A program made the position numbers and the translations under genes. The notes under the pieces were generated by a model. That model ran no database searches and was not told where the DNA came from. It saw only the letters and a program-made list of their open reading frames with translations. Below are positions 1 through 7,447 of a stretch of 44,861 nucleotides of DNA, piece after piece (within the stretch, counting starts at the first letter, position 1; each line of letters begins with the position of its first letter). Source of the DNA: Ureibacillus sp. Its GTDB lineage: Bacteria; Bacillota; Bacilli; Bacillales_A; Planococcaceae. The stretch lies in NCBI GenBank assembly GCA_031178355.1, contig JAPSJC010000014.1, positions 1-44,861 of the forward strand, given 5' to 3'.

Positions 1-66
1 GAATACTTTCTGTACCAGGTACACAAACAATTCTGAATATTTTCTGTACCTGGCACACAAACAATT
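1..66. repeat. Two tandem copies of a dispersed palindromic repeat
   Basis: Two direct copies, about 34 bases apart, of a unit reading roughly TGTACC(A/T)GG(T/C)ACACAAACAATT. The core of the first copy, TGTACCAGGTACA, is a perfect inverted repeat around a central A; the second is an imperfect version. Related copies lie at about 700-760 and 34871-34933. The element resembles REP-like or miniature palindromic repeats, but no transposase is visible in the window. It lies downstream of the uracil-DNA-glycosylase-like gene and continues to the window edge, so its left limit is unknown. Confidence 0.75.
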
Positions 67-68
67 AA

Positions 69-644
69 TTATGGGCCTTGTTGAAAATAACGATTGGCAA
101 CTAACTTCCAATCTTCTAAAAATAACAACCACAAGTTTGGTCGTCTTCTTACTGCTAATGGATGGTAGGCTACAGTCGTTTGATAACCTTGTACATCATG
201 CCAAAAACCTCTTAATGATTTCACATCTATTTCTTGATTTTGAAAAAATGTTTGAACAGCAACATTTCCAAGACAGAAAATATACTGAGGTTTATGTAGC
301 TGCAACTGCTGTTTAAAATGCATCATGCAAATTTCTCGCGTTTTATCTTTATCATATTTCTTTTTTGGTCTTCTTTTTAACACGTAAGTAACATATAAGT
401 CTTCAACTGTTAAACCAACCTCTATGGCTGCTTGCTGTAACGCTTGTCTTGTCCCGCACACGAAGGGGATATTTTCTTTATCTTCTCGGGCCCCAGGATT
501 GTCCAACAAAATATATATGGGTGCCCGTGGATTTCCTTCGCCCCATATTATTCGAGAGTTATGCTTGTCTAGACCACATTCACTACAATTCAAAAGGTGT
601 TCGGGAGTGGGATCTTCCGGCCATAATGTACAATATTCAGGCAA
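69..644 (-). CDS. Uracil-DNA glycosylase superfamily protein (family 4/5-like)
   Basis: A 191-residue protein of the uracil-DNA glycosylase fold, expected to remove uracil from DNA in base-excision repair. Visible features are the N-terminal C20-x2-C23 pair, a GEGNP stretch, motif A as DNPGARED (residues 48-55), a LGNVAVQ segment, and motif B as HPLAVRRRP near residue 160. Family 4 enzymes normally bind a 4Fe-4S cluster through four cysteines. Here the third ligand position (the VKCRP-like segment) reads LKRRP, so only three of the four are evident and cluster binding is doubtful. The start is TTG with a good AGGAGGG site 6 bases upstream. Repeats of the same dispersed family lie on both sides of the gene. 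The superfamily is fairly sure; the substrate is not. Confidence 0.78.
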   Translation of the reverse strand: MPEYCTLWPEDPTPEHLLNCSECGLDKHNSRIIWGEGNPRAPIYILLDNPGAREDKENIPFVCGTRQALQQAAIEVGLTVEDLYVTYVLKRRPKKKYDKDKTREICMMHFKQQLQLHKPQYIFCLGNVAVQTFFQNQEIDVKSLRGFWHDVQGYQTTVAYHPLAVRRRPNLWLLFLEDWKLVANRYFQQGP

Positions 645-699
645 ATCTGTTCCCTCCTAGGTTTAGTAATATACAGTATATCCATTTCTGTCTTTTCCG

Positions 700-760
700 T
701 AACAGATACATAACAATTCTGAATATTATCTGTACCAGGCACACAAACTATTCTGAAAAT
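700..760. repeat. Dispersed palindromic repeat, two degenerate copies
   Basis: Two degenerate direct copies of the repeat at 1-66. The AACAATTCTGAATAT segment (711-725) recurs as AACTATTCTGAAAAT (746-760), 35 bases apart, with TGTACCAGGCACAC (731-744) between them. It lies upstream of the uracil-DNA-glycosylase-like gene, so that gene is bracketed by the same repeat family. Confidence 0.7.
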
Positions 761-764
761 TACA

Positions 765-800
765 AAAGAACGAATGCCTCTAAATGGGTATTCGTTCTTA
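765..800 (-). terminator. Intrinsic terminator of the coat gene cluster
   Basis: AAGAACGAATGCC (766-778) pairs with GGTATTCGTTCTT (787-799) with one G-T pair. Read on the minus strand it is followed by a T-rich stretch, so it should end transcription coming from the CotW/CotX-like genes. Confidence 0.7.
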
Positions 801-823
801 TTAGCAGATAGGACTGCTCAGTA

Positions 824-1030
824 TTATCTTTTTTCATTGTTCGAGTTCATAAATGAATCTACTTGCGAGCTCAGTTCTTCTACTAATTCTTTAATTGCTG
901 TTTTTTGTTCATCAGATAATTTACTCTTTGCATTATTAAGGTTAACACCATTTTTACGGAAGATTTCACTAACTAGTAAATCAACGGCTATATTCGGGAT
1001 GCCTTTTTGATTTTTAGGTAAATTACTCAT
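824..1030 (-). CDS. CotW-like spore coat protein
   Basis: A small, lysine-rich, charged protein of 68 residues without a signal peptide or membrane segment. Its pattern, LLVSEIFRKNGVNL, then LSDEQKTAIKELVEEL, resembles CotW of the B. subtilis cotVWXYZ cluster, whose product belongs to the insoluble spore crust/coat fraction. The start at 1030 is chosen because AAAGGAG then sits 8 bases upstream; the ATG two codons earlier is only 2 bases from that site. It follows two CotX-type genes on the same strand, which supports a coat role. A 10-bp hairpin at 1165-1194 separates it from them. The identity rests on short similarity and context. Confidence 0.6.
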   Translation of the reverse strand: MSNLPKNQKGIPNIAVDLLVSEIFRKNGVNLNNAKSKLSDEQKTAIKELVEELSSQVDSFMNSNNEKR

Positions 1031-1164
1031 ACTCATCGCTCCTTTTCTCAAAATGTACTTATTGAAGAATATGCCAAAATCTGATTAGAGGGAACGAAAG
1101 TTTACTAAATTTAATGACGATGTATTAGGGGAAAAAGTACTTAAGAGTGATTATAAAACATATC

Positions 1165-1194
1165 CCACGCAGCAAATTTCCTAATGCTGCGTGG
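1165..1194 (-). other. Strong hairpin between coat genes
   Basis: CCACGCAGCA (1165-1174) and TGCTGCGTGG (1185-1194) form a perfect 10-bp stem with a 10-base loop. On the minus strand no immediate T-run follows, so it is a poor classical terminator. It could reduce read-through into, or protect the 3' end of messages from, the coat genes. Confidence 0.55.
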
Positions 1195-1287
1195 AAAAAA
1201 TTAATAGCTTTGTATTATTCAAAAAAATATATAAAATATTATTATCTCTAAGTCATTCATCGTATCTCAATTCTGTGAATTGGAATA

Positions 1288-1728
1288 TTATGCAATATCT
1301 ACTTTAGCAACGATAGCTACTAAAATTTGAAGCATTGCTTGAATGTTTACCGCAACATCTGTATCTGTAGTATGAACATAAACATGTTTACATCCTTCAA
1401 TAACTGTTTTTTGTGAGTTTCGTTGTTTCGTTTTCATAAATTGTTTTAAATCTTGAGAAACAGCTCTACCCTGATCGTTGTCTCCAATTGTAATGCTGAG
1501 AACAGCCGCAATTGCAGCTTGAATTGCTAGTTGTAAAGAAACTGCAACTTGCGTATCCGTTGTGTGTACTTTTACATCTTCGGAATCTCTAACAATGATC
1601 CATTCAAATGACTCTTGTTTTGTTCCTACTACTTGTGAAGCTTCCTGTACTTTATCCGCATCAATAGTGCTCCTATAATCATCACAATGATCTAACGCTC
1701 TCCAATTTCTACCTACCATTTTTTTCAC
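1288..1728 (-). CDS. CotX-type spore coat protein
   Basis: A 146-residue protein of the CotX family (outer coat/crust proteins of Bacillus spores). It shows two family-type repeats. Each pairs a VHTTDT segment with a hydrophobic helix: one is VHTTDTQVAVSLQ followed by an Ala/Ile-rich segment (about residues 53-82), the other VHTTDTDVAVNIQ followed by LQILVAIVAKVDIA at the C-terminus. It is encoded 15 bases downstream of another CotX-type gene on the same strand, so the two are probably co-transcribed in the mother cell. B. subtilis CotX/CotV share this organisation. The start has an AAGAGG-like site (minus strand) a few bases upstream. It is cysteine-poor, with C15 and C113 as possible cross-linking residues. 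Confidence 0.85.
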   Translation of the reverse strand: MKKMVGRNWRALDHCDDYRSTIDADKVQEASQVVGTKQESFEWIIVRDSEDVKVHTTDTQVAVSLQLAIQAAIAAVLSITIGDNDQGRAVSQDLKQFMKTKQRNSQKTVIEGCKHVYVHTTDTDVAVNIQAMLQILVAIVAKVDIA

Positions 1729-1743
1729 CTCTTCTTATTTAAA

Positions 1744-2271
1744 TTAAAAAATATCTAATCTAGCAACAAGTGTAACTAACACTTCTAACAATGCTTGAAT
1801 ATTTACAGAAAGGTCTGTATCTGTAGTGACAATTTCACAATCTTTTGAGTTCTCGATATAAATTTTCTGTACGTTAGTTTGTGTATCATCAAATTTTTGG
1901 AACATTTCCTGAGCTATTGCACGACCTTGATCTGAATCACCAAGGGAAATACTCAATACTAAAGCAATTGCAAGCTGTAAACCAACTTGTAATGAAACAG
2001 CTGCTTGTGTATCGTGTGACTTAACTGTGATGTTGCATGAATCTTTAATCCAGATACATTCATCAGACTCTTGATCTAAAATTGACACCTGACCAGCACC
2101 TTGCGATACTGTTGCATCATCAACACGTCTTCTTTTTTTACTCATACTTCTCTCCACCTCCATTTCATCGGCATTATCCAACATTAAAAAACCCATGGAA
2201 TCGCAGTTACTACAACTAAACTGAGCCTCTTTATTTGTTTGTTTACAATCCGAACATTTCCAACTAGCCAC
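1744..2271 (-). CDS. CotX-type coat protein with N-terminal RanBP2-type zinc finger
   Basis: A 175-residue protein. Residues about 73-175 are a CotX domain with the two family repeats (a KSHDTQAAVSLQ segment and a TTDTDLSVNIQ segment, each followed by a hydrophobic helix). The first 24 residues match W-x-C-x2-C-x3-N-x6-C-x2-C exactly (W4, C6, C9, N13, C20, C23), the RanBP2-type zinc finger pattern, which I do not know from characterised coat proteins. The GTG start at 2271 has GGGGGAG 5 bases upstream. A second in-frame ATG (residue 43, MSKKRRR) also has a very good site (GGAGGTGGAG), so a shorter, finger-less CotX may be made as well. A sigma-K-like promoter lies upstream. Confidence 0.82.
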   Translation of the reverse strand: MASWKCSDCKQTNKEAQFSCSNCDSMGFLMLDNADEMEVERSMSKKRRRVDDATVSQGAGQVSILDQESDECIWIKDSCNITVKSHDTQAAVSLQVGLQLAIALVLSISLGDSDQGRAIAQEMFQKFDDTQTNVQKIYIENSKDCEIVTTDTDLSVNIQALLEVLVTLVARLDIF

Positions 2272-2331
2272 TTATTCTCCCCCTTTCCTGTAAGTCACAC
2301 AAGCTGAGTCATCATATCAACTTGTCTGTAA

Positions 2332-2358
2332 TAGGATATGGACCTATAAATCTTTGGT
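2332..2358 (-). promoter_or_regulatory. Likely sigma-K promoter of the CotX-type genes
   Basis: On the minus strand the -10 element CATATCCTA (2340-2332) fits the sigma-K pattern CATAnnnTA exactly, with an AC -35 element (2358-2357) 16 bases upstream. The start of transcription would be about 50 bases before the first coat gene. Late mother-cell expression fits a CotX-type product. Confidence 0.55.
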
Positions 2359-2648
2359 ATAGGTTAAATAACCTTATTTTAAAAAAACTTTACTAATTAG
2401 TAAGATGAAGGCCTATTTTATATTGTGTTAAAATAACTTCTACTAGTGGGTGAAAACGTGGATTTTAGTATTTTTTGGTGAAAGCACCTATATAATGCTA
2501 GGTGTTAGACTATAAAGAATCTCATTCCCTCTAAGCCCGAATAAAAAATCTATATGTTCGTTTGGTTTTGTTGTAAATAACTATAGGAGTTAGCCTTTTA
2601 CGCTGGTATGAGCATGTAAGTAATCTAGATTTCTTCATTAAGGCAAAA
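2359..2648. other. Intergenic region between coat genes and tlp
   Basis: This AT-rich stretch between the divergent cotX-type and tlp promoters has no open reading frame with a ribosome binding site. The only structure I see is a weak inverted repeat, CACCTA ... TAGGTG, near 2487-2506. Confidence 0.5.
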
Positions 2649-2677
2649 GTATAAAAATGTAATAAGAAACCAGACTA
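2649..2677 (+). promoter_or_regulatory. Possible sigma-G promoter of tlp
   Basis: GTATA (2649-2653), a 17-base spacer and CAGACTA (2671-2677) resemble the forespore sigma-G pattern GnATR / CAtnnTA. The implied start is about 20 bases before tlp. Tlp-type proteins are made in the forespore, which fits. Confidence 0.42.
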
Positions 2678-2704
2678 TTACTAAAATTGTTTGGGGGATT
2701 AAAA

Positions 2705-2941
2705 ATGGACAATCAAAACATACCAAATCCAGATAATAGAACAAATAACGTTGAACGGTTACATGACATGATTGAAAATACGGAGAAAAAAGTTCAAGAG
2801 GCCGAAATTAGTGCAGAATTTGCAACTCCTGAGGAGCGTACATGGATTAGGGAGAAAAATGAACGTCGCAAACAGTCAATTGATGCAATGAAGGAAGAGA
2901 TGAAAGAAGAAATGGATGCGCGGAGAAGAGGAGAGGTTTAG
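2705..2941 (+). CDS. tlp: Small acid-soluble spore protein Tlp
   Basis: A 78-residue, highly charged helical protein of the Tlp (thioredoxin-like) SASP family, a minor forespore protein degraded at germination. The family layout is visible: an Asn/Pro-rich start (IPNPDNRTNNVERL), then a long Glu/Lys/Arg helix with EAEISAEFATPEE and KNERRKQSIDAMKEE. The ATG at 2705 follows GGGGGAT by 5 bases; an in-frame TTG six codons upstream overlaps the ribosome binding site and is unlikely. It is a single-gene unit between a sigma-G-like promoter and a terminator. Confidence 0.9.
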   Translation: MDNQNIPNPDNRTNNVERLHDMIENTEKKVQEAEISAEFATPEERTWIREKNERRKQSIDAMKEEMKEEMDARRRGEV

Positions 2942-3050
2942 AGAAAATTAAATATAAATTCCAATGGGTGTAAGAATTAATGATATATCCAGACTAAAAA
3001 AGACCAGTCCATTACCATTATTTAGCTATTATACAGTTTATAATTATATG

Positions 3051-3078
3051 AAAACGCTCCTAACGATAGGAGCGTTTT
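3051..3078 (+). terminator. Intrinsic terminator of tlp, bidirectional
   Basis: AAAACGCTCCTA (3051-3062) and TAGGAGCGTTTT (3067-3078) form a perfect 12-bp stem with a 4-base loop. The symmetrical A/T flanks suit termination of both tlp and the convergent regulator gene. Confidence 0.85.
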
Positions 3079-3133
3079 ATCAAGTAAAAATGAATTCAAA
3101 TCTTCGAATAATAATAAGTAATTGGAAGTCAAT

Positions 3134-3826
3134 TTAACCAATATTTTGCCCTATATAAATAGATACTGCATGTGTACGATTTTTTGCATCTAATTTTATC
3201 ATAATCGATTTGATATATTGTTTTATTGTTGCTTCACTTAAACCTAAAATGTGTGTCATCTCTTTTGTAGTAAGGCCATTTGCTAGCGCTTTTATAATTT
3301 CATTTTCTCTAGGGCTTAATTTATGATTCGATTGAATTTGAGGTTGAACAAGTAATTCTCCTGCAATTTTACCAAATTCCAACAATTCCTCTATTAGTTG
3401 AGTTTCAAAGTTTATAGTTTCCTCGATAAATTCATTCAAAATATAAGCAACGGTTAGTTTATTTACAATAATTGGTATGACCAATAATGCATATAACGGA
3501 TCTTTCCTTGTATATCTACTTGTAATTTTTGTAATGATGTCTTGCCCGTCATAGTAAATGGGCCTTTGTTTTTCAATAGCGTGTCTTATGACTGGTAATA
3601 CTCTGATATCATCACGAATATAATTGATAGATTGATAACGGCCATTTTCTAATAATGCTACTCCTTCTCCGACATAACCAACCGGACTAAACCGAAAGAA
3701 TGACAGTCTTTCCCCGTTATAAAGACGACCAAAAGTGTGAAGAATAAAGCAGATTTGCTCCTCTTGGGATTGTAAATGTAACGCACCCTTTAAGTTCTCC
3801 TTAATTGTCCATAAATTTATCTGCAT
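3134..3826 (-). CDS. LuxR-type transcription regulator with GAF-like N-terminus
   Basis: A 230-residue regulator. About residues 168-226 form a LuxR/GerE helix-turn-helix, with LSPRENEIIKALANGLTTKEM and then LSEATIKQYIKSIMIKLDAKNR. The first 160 residues look like a GAF-type sensor domain (FRFSPVGYVGEGVALLEN ... YALLVIPIIVNKLTVAYILNEF) with no phosphoacceptor receiver motif, so a small ligand is more likely than a kinase as the signal. The ATG follows AAAGGAGTGAT. It is divergent from the esterase-monooxygenase-hydrolase cluster, so control of that cluster by substrate or product is the natural inference. No operator could be assigned in the 185-base shared region. Confidence 0.82.
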   Translation of the reverse strand: MQINLWTIKENLKGALHLQSQEEQICFILHTFGRLYNGERLSFFRFSPVGYVGEGVALLENGRYQSINYIRDDIRVLPVIRHAIEKQRPIYYDGQDIITKITSRYTRKDPLYALLVIPIIVNKLTVAYILNEFIEETINFETQLIEELLEFGKIAGELLVQPQIQSNHKLSPRENEIIKALANGLTTKEMTHILGLSEATIKQYIKSIMIKLDAKNRTHAVSIYIGQNIG

Positions 3827-4011
3827 TCAATCACTCCTTTATAAAAAATATGCTGCAACATATACGAAAAGTAGTAATTCTAGTAACTTTTTACCCTTTT
3901 TAGGTAATAAAAAATAGCTAAAAGTAGGAATAGGGAGAAGATACATAGTTTGATAGGATAAAGTTGCATACAAGTCGTCATGCAATTTGGGGAAAGGGAT
4001 GATGAAACTAA

Positions 4012-4938
4012 ATGGGGTTAACAAATAACGCTAAGGCTTATCTTGAAGGTTTTTATAGTGGGCCAAAAAGAATTCAAGAACTTGAACCTGAAGTTGTCCG
4101 TGCAGCTTTGGGGGGCGCACCAGTTCCTGAAGGTATAGAGATTCCGCCTGTTAGTAAAGTAGAAGATTGCCTAATTCCTGTTGAGGGTGGAGAAATAGCT
4201 GTTCGAATTTACACACCTGAAGGAGAAGGTCCGTTCCCACTATTTGTTTATTATCATGGTGGTGGCTGGGTAATTGGAAATTTAGAAACATCCGATGCAG
4301 GATGTCGTTTACTAGCGGAGAAAACAGGACGAGTAGTTGTCTCAGTTGACTATAGACTTGCACCAGAATATAAGTTCCCAATACCTGTAGAAGATAGTTA
4401 TACAGCTCTTTGTTGGGCGCGCGACAACGCAGTATCTATCAATGCTAATGGGGAAGATATTGTGGTTGGCGGAGACTCAGCAGGAGGTAATCTTTCAACT
4501 GTAATGGCAATCATTAGCCAGGAAAAATCAGGTCCGAATATTACTGCACAAGCATTAATATATCCAGTAACCAATCTAGATTTTACAACTTCATCATATG
4601 AAAAGTTCCAAGACGGCTATGGTTTAGATAAAGATTTAATGATTTGGTTTGGGGAATATTATGTGAATAACGAAGATGACTATAAAAATGTATACGTCTC
4701 TCCTTTATTGCATAATAATGTAAGCGCTTTACCGCCGGCGATTATTGTGGCAGCTGAAAATGATGTACTACTTGATGAAGGTGCCCAATACCGCGATAAA
4801 TTAAGAGAAGCCGGAGTGAGGGTTGATTATACAATCGTACCAGGAAGTGTACACGGCTACTTTAGTAATATGGTCATTTTTGCTCATGAGACTAAAGCGA
4901 CTGTTGATGAAATTGCCAAGTTCTTAAAAAGTATATAA
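4012..4938 (+). CDS. Alpha/beta hydrolase, hormone-sensitive-lipase-type esterase
   Basis: A 308-residue carboxylesterase of the HSL (bacterial family IV) group. The oxyanion-hole motif HGGGW is at 82-86 and the nucleophile motif GDSAGG at 154-159 (S156). The acid is in the ENDVLLDEG segment (D251 or D255) and the His is H281 in GSVHGY. There is no signal peptide, so it is cytosolic. It is followed 67 bases later by a Baeyer-Villiger monooxygenase and is probably co-transcribed with it, so its likely job is to hydrolyse the ester or lactone made by that enzyme. The start fits the usual N-terminus of the family, although AAAGGG is 13 bases away, rather far. Confidence 0.9.
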   Translation: MGLTNNAKAYLEGFYSGPKRIQELEPEVVRAALGGAPVPEGIEIPPVSKVEDCLIPVEGGEIAVRIYTPEGEGPFPLFVYYHGGGWVIGNLETSDAGCRLLAEKTGRVVVSVDYRLAPEYKFPIPVEDSYTALCWARDNAVSINANGEDIVVGGDSAGGNLSTVMAIISQEKSGPNITAQALIYPVTNLDFTTSSYEKFQDGYGLDKDLMIWFGEYYVNNEDDYKNVYVSPLLHNNVSALPPAIIVAAENDVLLDEGAQYRDKLREAGVRVDYTIVPGSVHGYFSNMVIFAHETKATVDEIAKFLKSI

Positions 4939-5005
4939 ATAGCTTAAAAGATTGTGAGTTAAGGCTAAATGTAGTTTTCTTAAATTATAACTAAGGGGGT
5001 TTCCT

Positions 5006-6625
5006 ATGGGAACAAAACAATTTGATGCGGTTGTAGTTGGTGCAGGATTTGCAGGTCTTTATATGCTTCATAGATTAAGAGATCGTGGTTTGAATGTAAG
5101 AGTAATTGAAGCTGCGGATGGTGTTGGTGGTACGTGGTACTGGAGCCGTTATCCAGGAGCTCGATGTGATTCTGATTCAATCTATTATAATTTTACATTC
5201 TCTGAAGAATTATATAAAAAATGGCGTTGGCCAGAACGTTATTCAGCACAACCTGATATTTTAAGGTATTTAAATTTCGTTGCTGATGAACTTGATTTAA
5301 GAAAAGATATTCAATTTGAAACACGCGTAACGAAGGCAAGTTTTAATGAGGATACGAAAAGATGGGAAATAGAGACAGATTCAAATGAAAAGCTTGAAGC
5401 GAAATACTTTATCAGTGGTGTTGGATGCTTATCCACTACAAACATCCCTCCATTTGAAGGTGTAGAGACATTTAAAGGCGAAAAGTACCATACAGGACGT
5501 TGGCCACATGAAAAAGTAGACTTCACTGGCAAACGTGTTGTCATTATTGGAAACGGTTCCAGTGGCGTACAGGCGATGCCGATTATTGCTGAGGAAGCAA
5601 AAGAGCTGACTTTATTAATGCGTACTCCACACTATGTAGCGGAAGCTCGTAACTACCCTCTAACAAAAGAGCAACAAGATGAAGCGATTGCAAACTATGA
5701 AAATATACGCGATTCATTCTCTACAACTCCTGGTGGAATCCGTATGTATACTACTGGTAAATCTGCAACTGAATTTACACCTGAAGAACAGAGAAAAGAG
5801 TTAGAATACGTTTGGAAAACAGGTGGTTTAGCATTAGGTGGTGTATTCCCGGATGTAAGTGTAAATAAGGAATCGAACTTTGTAGTCTCTCAATTTGTGC
5901 GTGACAAAATTGATGAAATCATTGAAGATGAAGATACTGCAAAGGCTTTACACCCAGATTACTATATCAACACTAAACGTTTAATCATCGGAACGAACTA
6001 TTATGAAATCTTTAACAGAGATAATGTGAATCTTGTACCAATTAAGGACAATCCAATTGTCCGAATCGTCCCAAATGGTGTGGAACTACAAAACGGTATC
6101 ATCGAATGTGATGTAATTATATTTGCAACAGGATATGATTCAATGACTGGATCGATTTTAAGAATGGATATTAGAGGTAGAGATGGTCAGCCATTAAAAG
6201 AAAAATGGGAAGATGGTAAAGTTGTAAAAACATATTTAGGATTATCTGTTCAAAACTTCCCGAACTTCTTTATGGTAACAGGGCCACAAAGTCCATCTGT
6301 ATTAACGAATATGCCTTCAGCAATTGAACAACATGTCGATTGGATTGACAGATGTATTGAGTACATGGAGGACAATGGTATTCAATTAATCGAAGCGAAA
6401 GAAGAATCTGAAGTTGAATGGGCGAAACAATGTGATGATATAGCAAATCAAACATTATTCCCATATACAAATTCTTGGTATACAGGTGCAAACCTTGACG
6501 GTACAAAACGTAGTGGATTTGTTATCTATGTAGGTGGACTAAACAACTACAAAAAAATCTGTGATGACATCGCGGACAATAATTATGAAGGCTTTACTTT
6601 GGATAAGGTAAATATATTAAACTAA
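5006..6625 (+). CDS. Flavin-containing Baeyer-Villiger monooxygenase
   Basis: A 539-residue class B flavoprotein of the cyclohexanone/phenylacetone monooxygenase type, inserting oxygen next to a ketone using NADPH and O2. It has the FAD-binding GAGFAG (residues 12-17), the BVMO fingerprint F156-x-G158-x3-H162-x3-W166-P167, the NADPH-binding GNGSSG (182-187), and the ATG motif (FATGYDSMTG) near residue 373. Length is normal for the family. The ATG follows AAGGGGG with good spacing. It lies between two alpha/beta hydrolases, the classic arrangement for turning a ketone into an ester or lactone and hydrolysing it. The ketone (linear, cyclic or steroid-like) cannot be read from the sequence. Confidence 0.95.
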   Translation: MGTKQFDAVVVGAGFAGLYMLHRLRDRGLNVRVIEAADGVGGTWYWSRYPGARCDSDSIYYNFTFSEELYKKWRWPERYSAQPDILRYLNFVADELDLRKDIQFETRVTKASFNEDTKRWEIETDSNEKLEAKYFISGVGCLSTTNIPPFEGVETFKGEKYHTGRWPHEKVDFTGKRVVIIGNGSSGVQAMPIIAEEAKELTLLMRTPHYVAEARNYPLTKEQQDEAIANYENIRDSFSTTPGGIRMYTTGKSATEFTPEEQRKELEYVWKTGGLALGGVFPDVSVNKESNFVVSQFVRDKIDEIIEDEDTAKALHPDYYINTKRLIIGTNYYEIFNRDNVNLVPIKDNPIVRIVPNGVELQNGIIECDVIIFATGYDSMTGSILRMDIRGRDGQPLKEKWEDGKVVKTYLGLSVQNFPNFFMVTGPQSPSVLTNMPSAIEQHVDWIDRCIEYMEDNGIQLIEAKEESEVEWAKQCDDIANQTLFPYTNSWYTGANLDGTKRSGFVIYVGGLNNYKKICDDIADNNYEGFTLDKVNILN

Positions 6626-6709
6626 AAAATAGATGAACGAACAATCTCCTTCCTTTTGAATTACAAAATAATTAATTGGCAAAGTTAAGAGAAGAAGGGA
6701 GGAGTAGTT

Positions 6710-7447
6710 ATGCTTCATTATACAAGACAAGGAAAAGGTGAAGTTCTTGTATTAATACATGGTTTCTTAGGATCAAAGAATATTTTTAATGAAGTGTTCG
6801 ACGATTTTGTTTCGCATTATGATGTCATTGCAATAGATTTACCCGGACATCATAAAAGTGAGTTAGAACAAGAATTCTATTCTGTTTACGATTACGCATC
6901 TTCAATAGCACAAGTATTACAGCATGAAAAAATACCAAAAGCGACATGGTTAGGTCATTCAATGGGTGGCTATATTGTTTTAGCAGCTATGGAAAAAAAC
7001 ATTGCTACAGTCAATAAGGCAATATTAGCTTATTCAACAGAGGCATCCGATACAAATGAGCAAATTGAAAAACGTTCCAAGCAGCAAAAACAAATATTAG
7101 AAGCTGGTGTCCAAAGTTTCGTGGATGAAGTAATTGGTGGATTTTTCAGTAAAAATGCACAACAAGATAAGGTTGAATTTGCAAAACAAATTGCTTATAA
7201 AGCTTCTCCTGAAGGGCTAATAATTGCTCTCGATGCAATGAAATCTAGACCTAATCAATTTGCATTCATTGAACAAATAACAACTCCCATCTTGGTAATA
7301 GAAGGTACTGAGGATAAAGTTGTTAAGCCAGTTGAAACAAATAATCCTAATGTAATGAAAGTCTACACAGAGACTGGACATTTAGGTATGTTAGAGAATC
7401 CTAGAAGTTTTGCATCAGCAGTTCATAATTTCATGAAAAATGTGTGA
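6710..7447 (+). CDS. Alpha/beta hydrolase (MenH/esterase-like)
   Basis: A 245-residue alpha/beta hydrolase. The oxyanion segment is HGFLGS (17-22), followed by DLPGHHKS (43-50). The nucleophile elbow is GHSMGG (82-87, S84), the acid is D202 in GTEDKVV, and the histidine is H224 in TGHLGM. It lacks a signal peptide. The fold is shared by MenH-like enzymes and many esterases. Because it follows the Baeyer-Villiger monooxygenase gene by 84 bases and ends in its own terminator, a role in the same ester/lactone breakdown route is more likely than menaquinone synthesis. AGGGAGGAG precedes the ATG. Confidence 0.88.
   Translation: MLHYTRQGKGEVLVLIHGFLGSKNIFNEVFDDFVSHYDVIAIDLPGHHKSELEQEFYSVYDYASSIAQVLQHEKIPKATWLGHSMGGYIVLAAMEKNIATVNKAILAYSTEASDTNEQIEKRSKQQKQILEAGVQSFVDEVIGGFFSKNAQQDKVEFAKQIAYKASPEGLIIALDAMKSRPNQFAFIEQITTPILVIEGTEDKVVKPVETNNPNVMKVYTETGHLGMLENPRSFASAVHNFMKNV

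Noticed and set aside
424-811. Plus-strand frames across the glycosylase gene
   Set aside because: Antisense to the glycosylase-like gene; they also run through repeats and a terminator.
3839-4024. 61-residue hydrophobic frame on the minus strand between the LuxR gene and the esterase
   Set aside because: It has no ribosome binding site, overlaps the esterase start and fills the shared promoter region; a chance frame in AT-rich DNA.
3997-4026. Nine-codon frame starting ATGATG just before the esterase start
   Set aside because: It uses the same AAAGGG site and overlaps the esterase start; too short to support without other evidence.
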